64,000 nucleotides of DNA, taken from Streptomyces ferrugineus. GTDB taxonomy: Bacteria > Actinomycetota > Actinomycetes > Streptomycetales > Streptomycetaceae. Below are positions 1 through 9,140 of the stretch, one piece after another; position 1 is the stretch's first letter; every line of letters begins with the position of its first letter. The translations under genes were made by a program, and so were the position numbers. The stretch covers positions 7,068,001 through 7,132,000 of the forward strand of contig NZ_CP063373.1 of NCBI RefSeq assembly GCF_015160855.1, written 5' to 3'. The notes below the pieces were generated by a model. That model was not told the DNA's origin. It ran no database searches and saw nothing but the letters and a program-made list of their open reading frames with translations.

Positions 1-1522
1 GGAAGGCGTCGAGGGTCCGCAACCGGCTCGGGATCTTGTAGTGCGCGAGTTGCCCGTCGCAGAAGGCCCGCAGGTCCTCCAGCGTCGGCGGATCGGCCGC
101 GTCGCGCGGGATGACGCAGGCCAGCACCTCCTCGCCGTACCGCTCGTGCGGCACCCCGACGACCTGGACGTCCGCGATCTTGGGGTGGCCGTACAGGAAC
201 TCCTCGATCTCGCGCGGGTAGATGTTCTCCCCGCCCCGGATGATCATGTCCTTGATCCGGCCGACGATCTCCACATAGCCGTCGTCGCGCATCGTCGCGA
301 GGTCACCGGTGTGCATCCAGCGCCCGGCGTCGATGGCCTCGGCGGTCCTCTCGGGCTCGTTCCAGTAGCCGAGCATCACGCTGTAGCCGCGGGTGCACAG
401 CTCGCCCGCCGTGCCGCGCGGCCGGGTCACTCCGGTCGCCGGGTCGACGATCTTCACCTCGATGTGCGGCAGGACGCGGCCGACCGTGCCGGTGCGGTGT
501 TCGAGGTCGTCGTCCCTCCGGGTCTGCAGCGAGACGGGGGACGTCTCGGTCATGCCGTAGCAGATGGACACCTCCGCCATGTGCATCTCGGCGACCACCC
601 GCTTCATCACCTCGACCGGGCAGGGCGAGCCCGCCATGATGCCGGTGCGCAGGGAGGAGAGGTCGTAGGAGGCGAAGTCGGGGAGGTTCAGCTCCGCGAT
701 GAACATGGTCGGGACGCCGTAGAGCGAGGTGCACCGCTCCTGCTGGACGGCCTGCAGCGTGGCCGTCGGGTCGAAGGACGGGGCGGGGATGACGATGCAG
801 GCGCCGTGCGACGTGGCGGCCAGATTGCCCATCACCATGCCGAAGCAGTGGTAGAAGGGCACCGGGACGCAGATCCGGTCCCGCTCGTCGTAGGCGATCG
901 ACTCCCCCACGAAGTAACCGTTGTTGAGGATGTTGTGGTGGGAGAGGGTGGCCCCCTTCGGGAAGCCCGTGGTGCCCGACGTGTACTGGATGTTGATGGG
1001 GTCGTCGCAGGACAGGTCCTCGAACGGGGCGGGTGTCCCCCGCGCGATCAGCGCCTCCCAGCTCGGGTCCCCGATGAAGACCGTCTCCCGTAGCTTCGGG
1101 CACCTGCCGCGCACCTGCTCGATCATCGCCCGGTAGTCGCTGCTCTTGTGGCTCAGCGAGGCGAACAGCAGGGAGATCCCCGCCTGGTTGAGGACGTACT
1201 CGACCTCATGGGTGCGGTAGGCCGGGTTGATGTTCACCATGATCGCGCCGATGCGGGCGGTGGCGTACTGGACCAGGACCCACTCGGGACAGTTGATCGC
1301 CCAGATGCCCACCCGGTCGCCCTTGGCGATACCGCTCGCGAGCAGTGCGTACGCCAGCTCGTCCACGTCGGCGGCGAACGCGCGGTAGGTCCAGCGCCGT
1401 CCCGACGCCACGTCGACCAGCACCTCCCGGTCCGGCCACGTCGCGACGGCCCGGTCCAGGTTGGCGCCGATGGTGTCGCCGAGCAGCGCGGTGTCCCCGG
1501 TCCCGTGGGCGTAGGAGCTCAT
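1..1522 (-). CDS. Acyl-CoA synthetase (AMP-forming), FadD-type, C-terminus cut by window edge
   Basis: The product is an ANL-superfamily ligase that would activate a fatty or aromatic acid through an acyl-adenylate to its CoA thioester. About 507 residues are in the window and the reading frame is still open at base 1, so only the last few dozen residues are missing. Visible motifs are the P-loop-like [12 protein letters not shown], the YGMTETSP adenylate-binding motif, the HTGDLA motif and the hinge region [16 protein letters not shown]. The ATG (1522-1520) overlaps the TGA of the upstream ligase gene in an ATGA arrangement, so the two are translationally coupled and transcribed from the promoter near 3.2 kb. 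The N-terminal part, with [14 protein letters not shown] and TNPAYR-like sequence, resembles medium/long-chain FadD proteins. Substrate is not deducible from sequence. Confidence 0.93.
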   Translation of the reverse strand, partial: MSSYAHGTGDTALLGDTIGANLDRAVATWPDREVLVDVASGRRWTYRAFAADVDELAYALLASGIAKGDRVGIWAINCPEWVLVQYATARIGAIMVNINPAYRTHEVEYVLNQAGISLLFASLSHKSSDYRAMIEQVRGRCPKLRETVFIGDPSWEALIARGTPAPFEDLSCDDPINIQYTSGTTGFPKGATLSHHNILNNGYFVGESIAYDERDRICVPVPFYHCFGMVMGNLAATSHGACIVIPAPSFDPTATLQAVQQERCTSLYGVPTMFIAELNLPDFASYDLSSLRTGIMAGSPCPVEVMKRVVAEMHMAEVSICYGMTETSPVSLQTRRDDDLEHRTGTVGRVLPHIEVKIVDPATGVTRPRGTAGELCTRGYSVMLGYWNEPERTAEAIDAGRWMHTGDLATMRDDGYVEIVGRIKDMIIRGGENIYPREIEEFLYGHPKIADVQVVGVPHERYGEEVLACVIPRDAADPPTLEDLRAFCDGQLAHYKIPSRLRTLDAF

Positions 1523-3189
1523 CGGAAGTCCTCCTCGCGGTACTCGGCGTCCGAGCCGGCGGCCGTGGCCTCGCGCAGCTCGATGCGGCGGATCTTTCCG
1601 GAGACGGTCTTGGGCAGCGGCGCGAACTCCAGCCGGCGCACCCGCTTGTACGGCGCGAGGACGTCCCGCGAGTGCTCGAAGAGCACCTTGGCCGTGTCGG
1701 GGCCGGGCTGCCAGCCGTCGGCGAGGACGACGTACGCCTTCGGCACCGCGAGCCGCAGCTCGTCCGGCGCGGGCACGACGGCCGCCTCGGCCACCGCCTC
1801 GTGCTCCAGCAGCGCGCTCTCCAGCTCGAAGGGGCTGATCTTGTAGTCGGACGCCTTGAAGACGTCGTCCGCGCGGCCGACGTAGGTGATGTAGCCGTCG
1901 GCGTCCCGGGAGCCGATGTCCCCGGTCCGGTAGTAGCCGCCGGCCATCGCCTCCGCCGTGCGGTCGGCGTCGCCGTGGTAGCCGGTCATCACGCCGACGG
2001 GGTGGGCGGAGAGGTCGAGGGCGATCTCGCCCTCGTCGGCGCCGGGCGCGCCGGAGACCGGGTCGAGCAGCTCGACGCGGAAGCCGGGGCTGGGGCGGCC
2101 CATGGAGCCGGTCTTCAGGGGCTGGCCGGGGCTGTTGGAGACCTGGACGGCGGTCTCGGTCTGCCCGAAGCCGTCCCGGATGGTCACGCCCCAGGCGCGC
2201 CGGACCTGCTCGATGACCTCGGGGTTCAGGGGCTCACCCGCCGCCACGACCTCACGGGGCGGGGTGCGCAGGGCGCTCAGGTCGGCCTGGATGAGCATGC
2301 GCCACACGGTCGGCGGGGCGCAGAAGGTGGTGACGCCCGCGCGGTCCATCTCGGCCATCAGGCGGGCCGCGTCGAAGCGCGTGTAGTTGTGGATGAAGAC
2401 GGTCGCCTCGGCGTTCCACGGCGCGAAGAGATTGGACCAGGCGTGCTTGGCCCAGCCGGGCGAGGAGATGTTCAGATGCACGTCGCCGGGCTTGAGGCCG
2501 ATCCAGTACATGGTGGCCAGATGCCCGACCGGGTACGAGACGTGGGTGTGCTCGACCAGCTTGGGGCGGGCGGTGGTCCCGGAGGTGAAGTACAGCATCA
2601 GCGGGTCGTCGGCGGCGGTCGGCCCGTCGGGGGTGAACCCGGCGGGGGCGTCGTACGCGTCCTCGTACGCCTGCCAGCCCTCGGGTGCCCCGCCGACGGC
2701 GATGCGCGTGTAGCGGCCGGGCACGTCGTCGAACTTGCCGGTGTCCTCGGCCCGCACCACCACATGCCGGACGCGTCCGCGCTCCACCCGGTCGCGCAGG
2801 TCGGCCGGGCCGAGCAGCGGCGTGGCCGGGATGACGACGGCGCGCAGCTTCATGGCCGCGAGGGCGATCTCCCACAGCTCGGCCTGGTTGCCGAGCATGA
2901 CGAGAACACGGTCCTCGGCCCGGACGCCACGCCCCCGCAGCCAGTTCGCGACCCGACCGGACCGCTCGGCCGTCTCGGCGAAGGACAGCCGGACCTCGCT
3001 GCCGTCCTCCTCGACGATGTGCAGGGCGGTGCGGTCGTTCCCGTCCGCGATGACGTCGAACCAGTCGAGCGCCCAGTTGAACCGGTCGGGCCGGGGCCAG
3101 GCGAACCCCTCGTACGCCGTCGCGTAGTCCTCGCGGTGTTCCAGCAGGAAGTCCCGCGCCCTGCGGAACGACTCCGTCCCCGTCGTCAT
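1519..3189 (-). CDS. AMP-dependent acyl-CoA synthetase (MACS-like)
   Basis: This 556-residue ligase is of the acetyl/medium-chain acyl-CoA synthetase type. It carries the nucleotide-binding motif [13 protein letters not shown], the adenylate motif [18 protein letters not shown] and the hinge [16 protein letters not shown]. The C-terminal [12 protein letters not shown] contains the conserved catalytic Lys of the acetyl-CoA synthetase group. The start is ATG at 3189, preceded by a strong AGGAGG site at about 8 nt. The stop codon overlaps the start of the next ligase, so the pair probably acts on related substrates or in one pathway. The gene is divergent from a GAF-LuxR regulator gene, which makes that protein the likely controller. 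The exact acyl substrate is unknown. Confidence 0.93.
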   Translation of the reverse strand: MTTGTESFRRARDFLLEHREDYATAYEGFAWPRPDRFNWALDWFDVIADGNDRTALHIVEEDGSEVRLSFAETAERSGRVANWLRGRGVRAEDRVLVMLGNQAELWEIALAAMKLRAVVIPATPLLGPADLRDRVERGRVRHVVVRAEDTGKFDDVPGRYTRIAVGGAPEGWQAYEDAYDAPAGFTPDGPTAADDPLMLYFTSGTTARPKLVEHTHVSYPVGHLATMYWIGLKPGDVHLNISSPGWAKHAWSNLFAPWNAEATVFIHNYTRFDAARLMAEMDRAGVTTFCAPPTVWRMLIQADLSALRTPPREVVAAGEPLNPEVIEQVRRAWGVTIRDGFGQTETAVQVSNSPGQPLKTGSMGRPSPGFRVELLDPVSGAPGADEGEIALDLSAHPVGVMTGYHGDADRTAEAMAGGYYRTGDIGSRDADGYITYVGRADDVFKASDYKISPFELESALLEHEAVAEAAVVPAPDELRLAVPKAYVVLADGWQPGPDTAKVLFEHSRDVLAPYKRVRRLEFAPLPKTVSGKIRRIELREATAAGSDAEYREEDFR

Positions 3190-3263
3190 GTGTTGTCCTC
3201 CTAGGTACCGGACCTTGCCGGGCGGCTCTCTGTCATCGTGTAATCCGTGACGTGGGTCTCACT

Positions 3264-3279
3264 ACCCCCGAACGGGGGT
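3264..3279. promoter_or_regulatory. Palindromic operator candidate, ACCCCCGAACGGGGGT
   Basis: There is a perfect inverted repeat with 7-bp arms and a 2-nt centre, 75 bp upstream of the ligase start and 52 bp upstream of the regulator start. Its position in the short divergent spacer suggests the binding site of the adjacent GAF-LuxR protein. It resembles but does not equal the 16-bp sites of the sulfur island, because it lacks the outer TA/TA bases. Confidence 0.5.
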
Positions 3280-3315
3280 GTGCGCTCCGGGAACGCCGCA
3301 GTGAAAGGGCGAGAC

Positions 3316-4146
3316 GTGGCAGTGGACGCGGCCGAGACGGTGGAGATGAGGAGCGCGCTGGTGCGCCTGCGCCGGGCGACGGGACTGCCTGTCGCCTTCG
3401 GGGGCCTGGTGGATTCCGGCCACCGGAGAATGCGCATCAGCGAACTGAACGGCACGGCCACCGACTCCCTGCGCACAATCTCGGTGACCGCCGGCAACGG
3501 CCTGGGCGGCAAGGCCGTCGCCCTCGCCCGCCCCTGCGCGGTCACGGACTACTCCACCTCACGGCAGATCACCCATGAGTACGACGCCGCCGTCGCCATG
3601 GAGGGGCTGTGCTCGGTCCTCGCGGTCCCGGTCGTCGTACGACGCCGGGTGCGCGGTGTCCTGTACGGCGCCCTGCGCACGGCCCAGCCGCTGGGCGACC
3701 GCACGCTGACGATGGCCGTGGAGGCCGCGCGGGACGTGGAGCAGGCGCTGGTGGTGCGCGACGAGGTGCGGGGGCTGCTGGAGGCCGCCCGGCCGCAGCC
3801 GGCGCCGCCCGACCGGGGCGCGGCGTGGGAGCAGGTGCGCGAGGCGCACGCGGCCCTGCGCGCCCTGGCACCGCGCATCGGCGACCCCGCCCTGCGGGCG
3901 GAACTCCTCGACGCGTGCGGCCTCCTGGCGGAGGGAACCGCGCCGAACGGCGTGCGACTGGCACCCCGCGAGCTGGACGTCCTGACGTGCGTGGCGGCCG
4001 GCGCGACGAACGCGACCGCGGCCGAGCGACTGGGGCTGCGGGCGGAGACGGTCAAGGGCTACCTGCGATCGGCCATGCGAAAGCTGGGCGCCCATACGCG
4101 CGGTGAGGCGGTGGTGGCGGCACGGCGGGCGGGGGTGTTGCCGTAG
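3316..4146 (+). CDS. GAF-domain LuxR-family transcriptional regulator
   Basis: This regulator of about 276 residues has an N-terminal GAF-like sensory domain (roughly residues 15-150, with the VTAGNGLGGKA and LAVPVVVRRRVRGVLYG signatures). A C-terminal LuxR helix-turn-helix follows (LAPRELDVLTCVAAGATNATAAERLGL and ETVKGYLRSAMRKLG). I chose the GTG at 3316 because GAAAGGGCG precedes it by about 6 nt; in-frame GTGs at 3247 and 3301 are less well placed, and the 3247 start would run through the palindrome. It is divergent from two acyl-CoA ligases and probably regulates them, sensing a small acid or CoA-ester ligand (inference). No receiver domain is present, so control is not by phosphorylation. 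Confidence 0.85.
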   Translation: MAVDAAETVEMRSALVRLRRATGLPVAFGGLVDSGHRRMRISELNGTATDSLRTISVTAGNGLGGKAVALARPCAVTDYSTSRQITHEYDAAVAMEGLCSVLAVPVVVRRRVRGVLYGALRTAQPLGDRTLTMAVEAARDVEQALVVRDEVRGLLEAARPQPAPPDRGAAWEQVREAHAALRALAPRIGDPALRAELLDACGLLAEGTAPNGVRLAPRELDVLTCVAAGATNATAAERLGLRAETVKGYLRSAMRKLGAHTRGEAVVAARRAGVLP

Positions 4147-4495
4147 CCCTGCGGGCGCAGCGGTGTGCGGGCCGAGCGTCGGGCTCGCGAAAGTGTGGAG
4201 GTGGATGCGCGAGGGCGGGGTGCGTCAGCGGACCTACGGAGGTGGGTGTGGAGGCCGTGCGGGTCGGGGCCGAGCGGGTGCTGCCGTCAAGGGCGCGGCA
4301 GGGGTACGGCGTTGGTGCTGCCCGGAGGTGCCGCGCGGCGGTGGTCCAGCCCGCCTCGACAACCCCCCATTCATTCATCCGCGCTTTGAATTTCCCCATG
4401 CTCCCGGGTTGTTATTTGCCTCACCACGCGGTCGGTCCGAATTTCAAAGAACTGTTGCCTAATATTGGCCCGGACACGACACACGGAGGGGAGCG
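4147..4495. other. Intergenic region upstream of the LAL regulator
   Basis: No gene is supported here. The last 120 bases are less G+C-rich than the surroundings. They hold an imperfect inverted repeat with 11-base arms (4384-4394 and 4439-4449, one mismatch) around the probable promoter of the LAL gene. This could be an autoregulatory site, but no clear -35/-10 pair is visible. Confidence 0.4.
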
Positions 4496-7318
4496 GTGAC
4501 CGTGCGACGGGACTTCAAGGAGCCTGCCAGATGCCGCCCCGACCAGGTCATCGGCAGGGAGGAGCTGTTCACGGCCGCGCGTGAGCAGCTCGGGCGGGGC
4601 GGCAGCGTGCTGCTTCACGGGCCTGCCGGAATTGGGAAGTCGACGGTCCTGCGGGCATTGGCCGGGGAATACGGCGGCGCCGCGCGCACCGTGTTGCGCT
4701 GCTCGCCCACGGAGTCCGAATCCCACCTTCCCTTCCTGGCGCTGGCCGACCTCCTCGGCCTGGTCCTGGACGAGGTGTCCGGGCGGCTCCCGGCCGCCCA
4801 GCGCACCGCCCTGGAGTCGGCGCTCACCGGCCGCGGCGAGTCCACCCTCCAGCGCGACGGACTGGCCCTGCGCCTGGCCGTGCTGTCCGCCCTGCGCACC
4901 CTGGCCGACACCGGTCCCGTCCTGGTCGTCGCCGACGACCTGCAGTGGCTGGATCCGGCCAGCGCCGAACTCCTCGGCTTCGCCGCCCGCCGCCTCGGCG
5001 ACACCCCGGTGCGGATGCTGTGCGCGGTGCGGACCGAGGGCGAGGAGTACGACCGTCATCTGCGCATGTCCCCGCCGGACACCCTCGCCGTACGGCTGGG
5101 CCCGCTCTCCCGCGCCCAGATGTCCGCCCTGCTCGACCACCGCGGCTACACCGGCCTGCCCCGCTCCACCGTCCGGGACATCCACCGCACCAGCGGCGGC
5201 AACGCCCTGTTCGCCCTCGAACTGGGCCGCGCCCTCGCCGAGAACGCCACCCCGCCCCGCCCCGGCGAGCCCCTGCCGGTGCCGACCTCGCTGCGCGCCC
5301 TGGTGCTCAACCGCCTGGAGATGCTCTCGGAGGAGGCCCGCCGCACCCTCCTCGTCGCGAGCGCCGGCGCCCGCCCCACGCTGGCACTGCTGCACTCGGC
5401 CGGCCGTCACAACGCCGAGGCCGAGACGGCGCAGGCCGCCGGACTCGGGCTGCTGGCGACCGAGCCCGAGGGTCCCGCCGTACGGTTCGCGCACCCGATG
5501 ATCTCCGCCGCGCTGTACGCGGAGGCACCCGCACAGGAGCGCCGGGCCGCGCACGCCGCGCTGTCCACGGCCGCCTCCGACCCCATCGAACGCGCCCGGC
5601 ACCTGGCCCTGGCGACCACCGGCACCGACCCCGAGGTCGCCGCGCGCCTCGCCGAGGCCGGCGCGCTGGCCCGGGACCGCGGCGCGCCGTCGGTGGCCGC
5701 ACAGCTCTCCCTGCTCGCCGCCCGGCACACCCCGGCGGACGGCACGCCGAGCCCGGACGTGCTGCGCCTTGAGGCCGCCGAGGACGCGATCACCGCCGGC
5801 GAACTGGACCTCGCCCGGGACATCGCCCGTGAGGTGCTCGCACGCACGGCCGTGCCGGCGGAGCGGGTACGGGCCTGGATCGCGGTGATCGAGACGGCGG
5901 GCCACGCCATGGCCGAGGTCGACTCGATCTTCCCGCAGGCCCTGGCCGACGCGGGCGACGACCCCAAGCTGCTCGCGCTGGTCCACTACCAACTCACCTG
6001 GCGCGCCCTGCTCGTGGAGGGCGACTTCGACGAGGCCCGTGGGGAGGCCGCGTATGTCGCGGAGCTGGCCGCACGGGCCGACGACCGCTACACCGAGCTG
6101 ATGGCGCTCGCCTTCCAGGCGCAGATCGAGACCCTCATGGGGCACCCGGACGCCCCCGCCACCATCCGGCGCGCGCTGGAGGAACCCCAGGACCCGAGGG
6201 TGGCCTGCCATCACAACGGGGCCGGCTACTCCCGGTTCCGCTGGCTGATCATGAGCGACCAGCTCCCCGAGGCACGGGCGGCGGTCACGACGCTGCTGCG
6301 CGAGGTGCGCCGGCACGGCTGGGTCGAGAGCGAGGTGCACTTCCTGCGGGGCGTCGCCGAGACCGAGCTGCACTCCGGCCACTGCGGCCGCGCCCTCGAC
6401 CTGGCCCGCGAGAGCCTGCGGCTGGCCCGTGACACGGGGATCGGCGAGGTCGCCTCGGCCGTGCTGACCTCGCTCGCGGAGGCCTCGGGCGGGGACGTGG
6501 AGCGGGCGCTGGCGCTGGCCCGGGAGGCGGTGGAGCACGCCGAGGAGGACGGCGACCAGATGTACGTCTCGCGCGCCCTGACCGCTCTGGGCCACGCCCA
6601 GCTGGTGGCGGGGGACACGGAGGCGGCGGTGCGTTCGCTGCGCCGGGTGCGTGAGGTGGAGCAGGGCCTCGGCATCACCGATCCGGCGCGCGGCCGCTGG
6701 CACGGCGACCTCGCCGAGGCCCTGGTGCGCACCGGCGCGATCGCCGAGGCGCAGGACCTCATCGACGTCACGCGCGAACACGCGCTGCGCCTGGACCGCG
6801 ACAGCGTCCTGGCCGTGCTGGACCGGGCCGAGGCACTGCTGCGCGCGGCCCGCGGCGAGCAGGAGGCCGCCGTGGCCCAGTTGACGTCGGCTCAGGACCG
6901 GCTCGGCAAGCTGGGGTACGGCCTGGAGGAGGCCCGGGCCGCCTTCGCGCTGGCCCAGCTGCGGACCGAGGCCTCGGGGCCGGCGTCGTACGAGGAGGCG
7001 ACCCGGCTGTTCCGCCGCTGCCGGGCGCTGCCCTGGCTGCGGCGGGTCGAGGCGGCGGCCACCGCGCCCACCGTGGAGACGGCGCCCGCCGCCCCCGTCG
7101 CCACGCCGGACGGACTCGACGGTCTGGACGGGCTCGCCTCGATGGAGCGTCAGGTCGCCGCGCTGGTCATGGAGGGCGCGACCAACCGGGAGATCGCCGC
7201 GCGGCTGTTCATCAGCGTCAAGACGGTCGAAGCGACACTGACCCGCGTGTACCGCAAGCTCGGGATCCGCTCGCGGGTCGACATCGTCAGACTGGCGGCG
7301 GGACGCCGGACGACGTAA
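4496..7318 (+). CDS. LAL-family (MalT-like) ATP-binding LuxR regulator
   Basis: This large regulator (940 residues) has an N-terminal AAA-type NTPase with Walker A GPAGIGKST (residues 42-50) and a Walker B-like VLVVADDLQWLD near residue 140. A long helical, TPR-like central region comes next. A C-terminal LuxR helix-turn-helix spans about the last 60 residues (EGATNREIAARLFISVKTVEATLTRVYRKLG). LAL proteins are STAND-class activators that bind ATP and an inducer before activating transcription. The GTG at 4496 follows GGAGGGGAGCG closely; the in-frame GTG two codons later is an alternative. The gene stands alone; the next gene, for a secreted trypsin, begins 218 bp downstream on the same strand. 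The target genes are not evident. Confidence 0.92.
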   Translation: MTVRRDFKEPARCRPDQVIGREELFTAAREQLGRGGSVLLHGPAGIGKSTVLRALAGEYGGAARTVLRCSPTESESHLPFLALADLLGLVLDEVSGRLPAAQRTALESALTGRGESTLQRDGLALRLAVLSALRTLADTGPVLVVADDLQWLDPASAELLGFAARRLGDTPVRMLCAVRTEGEEYDRHLRMSPPDTLAVRLGPLSRAQMSALLDHRGYTGLPRSTVRDIHRTSGGNALFALELGRALAENATPPRPGEPLPVPTSLRALVLNRLEMLSEEARRTLLVASAGARPTLALLHSAGRHNAEAETAQAAGLGLLATEPEGPAVRFAHPMISAALYAEAPAQERRAAHAALSTAASDPIERARHLALATTGTDPEVAARLAEAGALARDRGAPSVAAQLSLLAARHTPADGTPSPDVLRLEAAEDAITAGELDLARDIAREVLARTAVPAERVRAWIAVIETAGHAMAEVDSIFPQALADAGDDPKLLALVHYQLTWRALLVEGDFDEARGEAAYVAELAARADDRYTELMALAFQAQIETLMGHPDAPATIRRALEEPQDPRVACHHNGAGYSRFRWLIMSDQLPEARAAVTTLLREVRRHGWVESEVHFLRGVAETELHSGHCGRALDLARESLRLARDTGIGEVASAVLTSLAEASGGDVERALALAREAVEHAEEDGDQMYVSRALTALGHAQLVAGDTEAAVRSLRRVREVEQGLGITDPARGRWHGDLAEALVRTGAIAEAQDLIDVTREHALRLDRDSVLAVLDRAEALLRAARGEQEAAVAQLTSAQDRLGKLGYGLEEARAAFALAQLRTEASGPASYEEATRLFRRCRALPWLRRVEAAATAPTVETAPAAPVATPDGLDGLDGLASMERQVAALVMEGATNREIAARLFISVKTVEATLTRVYRKLGIRSRVDIVRLAAGRRTT

Positions 7319-7536
7319 GTTCACCCGTCTTTGTCGGTCTGCGTGGTTTAGCCGGCACGACCGAGGGTTTTCCCTGCCCAACTCCCTTAGGGGCATCCCT
7401 CATTGGGAAGGGGAACTTCCGGGACCTACCTTGTGGATGTGCCGATCGCCGGGCACACGGGGGTCGGTCCCGCGACCCCCGTGCTCACCCCCCACACCCG
7501 CGCGTCCCCCCACCGGCAATCCCAATGAGGAGACTC

Positions 7537-8325
7537 ATGTTCGGGCTCACCCGTGCCAGAAAGACGGCCGCCGTCGCGGCCACCGTCGCCGCGGCCGCGG
7601 CGGCTGTGCTCAGCGCCCCCACCGCTGAGGCCGCGTCATCGCGCATCGTCGGCGGCACGACGACCACGACGTCCACGTACCCGTTCATGATGCAGATCAC
7701 GGACGCCTCGCAGGACCAGTTCTGCGGCGGCACCCTGGTGTCGGCCACCAAGGTCGTCACCGCGGCCCACTGCATGGTCGGCGAGACCACCGGCAGCGTC
7801 CGCGTCGTCGGCGGCCGCACCCACCTGGGCGGCACGGACGGCACGGTGAGCCGGGTCAGCGACATCTGGATCCACCCGGACTACCAGGACGTCACCGACG
7901 GCAACGACGTGGCCGTGCTGACCCTGTCGACCTCGATGCCGTACACACCAGTGTCGTACGTCGACTCCTCGGACACCGGCGTCTACGCGTCCGGCACCAC
8001 CGCCCGCATCCTCGGCTGGGGCACCACCTCCTCGGGCGGCAGCTCCTCCAACCAGCTGCGCACGGCGACCGTGCCGACGGTGTCCGACGCCACCTGTTCC
8101 AGCTCCTACGGTTCGGACTTCCTCGCGTCCGACATGGTCTGCGCCGGTCACACCTCCGGCGGCGTCGACACCTGCCAGGGCGACAGCGGCGGTCCCCTGA
8201 TCATCGGGGGCGTCCTGGCAGGGATCACTTCCTGGGGCGAGGGCTGCGCCCAGGCCGGTTACCCGGGCGTCTACACCCGGCTGACCACGTTCTCGGACGA
8301 GGTGACCGAGCAGGTCGAGTCCTGA
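7537..8325 (+). CDS. Secreted trypsin-like serine protease (S1 family)
   Basis: A 262-residue extracellular protease precursor, similar in layout to Streptomyces griseus trypsin. The signal peptide has a basic start (RARK) and a long Ala/Val core ending near SAPTAEA. A short propeptide precedes the mature N-terminus IVGG. The catalytic triad is visible as His in TAAHC, Asp in GNDVAVLTL and Ser in GDSGGP. The Asp of DTCQGDSGG sits at the S1 pocket position (chymotrypsin 189), giving trypsin-like Arg/Lys preference. I place the start at ATG 7537 because GAGGAG lies 7 nt upstream; the ATG at 7525 is part of that site. Six cysteines suggest three disulfides. A strong terminator follows. Confidence 0.95.
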   Translation: MFGLTRARKTAAVAATVAAAAAAVLSAPTAEAASSRIVGGTTTTTSTYPFMMQITDASQDQFCGGTLVSATKVVTAAHCMVGETTGSVRVVGGRTHLGGTDGTVSRVSDIWIHPDYQDVTDGNDVAVLTLSTSMPYTPVSYVDSSDTGVYASGTTARILGWGTTSSGGSSSNQLRTATVPTVSDATCSSSYGSDFLASDMVCAGHTSGGVDTCQGDSGGPLIIGGVLAGITSWGEGCAQAGYPGVYTRLTTFSDEVTEQVES

Positions 8326-8372
8326 CCGGGAGCGTCGTCCAGGTCTCCTGAGCACAGCTCAGGTGAAAGACC

Positions 8373-8415
8373 AGGGGGCGTTGCGGGCCTCCACGAGCGG
8401 CCCGCAACGCCCCCT
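8373..8415 (+). terminator. Rho-independent-like hairpin after the trypsin gene
   Basis: A perfect inverted repeat with 17-bp arms (8373-8389 and 8399-8415) and a 9-nt loop lies 47 bp past the protease stop. There is no U-run, as is common in Streptomyces. Confidence 0.75.
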
Positions 8416-8471
8416 ATCCATGTCCGCCCGCCCCGGGGTTGAATGGCCGGGATCGTACGGAGGTGAGGGAC

Positions 8472-9122
8472 ATGGTGTCCGCCGACCGGCTGCTGGCCTT
8501 CGCGGCGATGTCGCTGCTGGTGGTCCTGATCCCGGGACCCAGCGTGCTGTTCGTCATCGGCCGGGCGCTGGCCCACGGCCGCCGGACCGCGGTGGCGACG
8601 GCCATCGGCAATGTCTTCGGCTCGTATCTGCTGGTGGTCGCGGTCGCGGTGGGCATCGGCTCCCTCGTGGAGCGGTCCGCGGCGATCTACCTCGGGGTCA
8701 AGCTGGCGGGCGCGGCGTACCTGGTGTTCCTGGGCGTGCAGGCGTTCCGGCACCGGGGGGACCTGCGGGTGTCGGCGACCGAACCGGCCTCGGCGCGGCG
8801 TCCGGCCCGCGGCGACCTGCGGACGGTCCTCGACGGCGCGTTGGTCGGCGTCACCAACCCCAAGGGTGTCGTGTTCTTCGCCGCCGTACTCCCCCAGTTC
8901 GTGGACCAGTCGGCGGGCCACGTCCCCCTCCAGATGCTGGTGCTGGGCCTGGTCCCGATCATGATCGGCCTGATCACGGACACCCTGTGGGGCCTGACGG
9001 CCTCCGCCACCCGCACCTGGTTCGCCCGCTCGGACCGGCGCCTTTCGCTGATCGGCGGGGCGGGCGGCTGCACCATGATCGGGCTGGGGCTGACGGTGGC
9101 GGTGACGGGCCGCGCGGACTGA
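8472..9122 (+). CDS. LysE/RhtB-family amino acid exporter
   Basis: This 216-residue integral membrane protein matches the LysE/RhtB translocator family: about six membrane segments, the family signature VLIPGPSVLFVIGRALAHGR near the N-terminus, then GVKLAGAAYLVFLGVQAFR and a central GALVGVTNPKGVVFFAAVLPQF. Such proteins export basic or neutral amino acids or their derivatives by proton exchange. The ATG at 8472 follows GGAGGTGAGGGA, which is preferred over the upstream in-frame TTG at 8439. The gene ends 18 bp from the end of the convergent AlkZ-like gene. Its substrate is unknown; no LysG-type regulator adjoins it. Confidence 0.9.
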   Translation: MVSADRLLAFAAMSLLVVLIPGPSVLFVIGRALAHGRRTAVATAIGNVFGSYLLVVAVAVGIGSLVERSAAIYLGVKLAGAAYLVFLGVQAFRHRGDLRVSATEPASARRPARGDLRTVLDGALVGVTNPKGVVFFAAVLPQFVDQSAGHVPLQMLVLGLVPIMIGLITDTLWGLTASATRTWFARSDRRLSLIGGAGGCTMIGLGLTVAVTGRAD

Positions 9123-9140
9123 GCAGCCTCAACACACCCC

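Noticed and set aside
41..1093. Long plus-strand open frame across the first acyl-CoA ligase
   Set aside because: It is antisense to a ligase with clear family motifs. Its translation is Arg/Gly/Val-rich without domains, typical of G+C-rich shadow frames.
4242..4499. Possible 85-codon gene or upstream ORF before the LAL regulator
   Set aside because: A GGAGGT site precedes it, but the translation has no recognisable pattern and changes composition midway. It overlaps the LAL start by only 4 bases, which could be chance.
4421..7396. A 991-codon minus-strand open frame over the LAL gene
   Set aside because: Entirely antisense to a well-supported 940-residue protein, with repetitive Gly/Arg/His composition and no motif.
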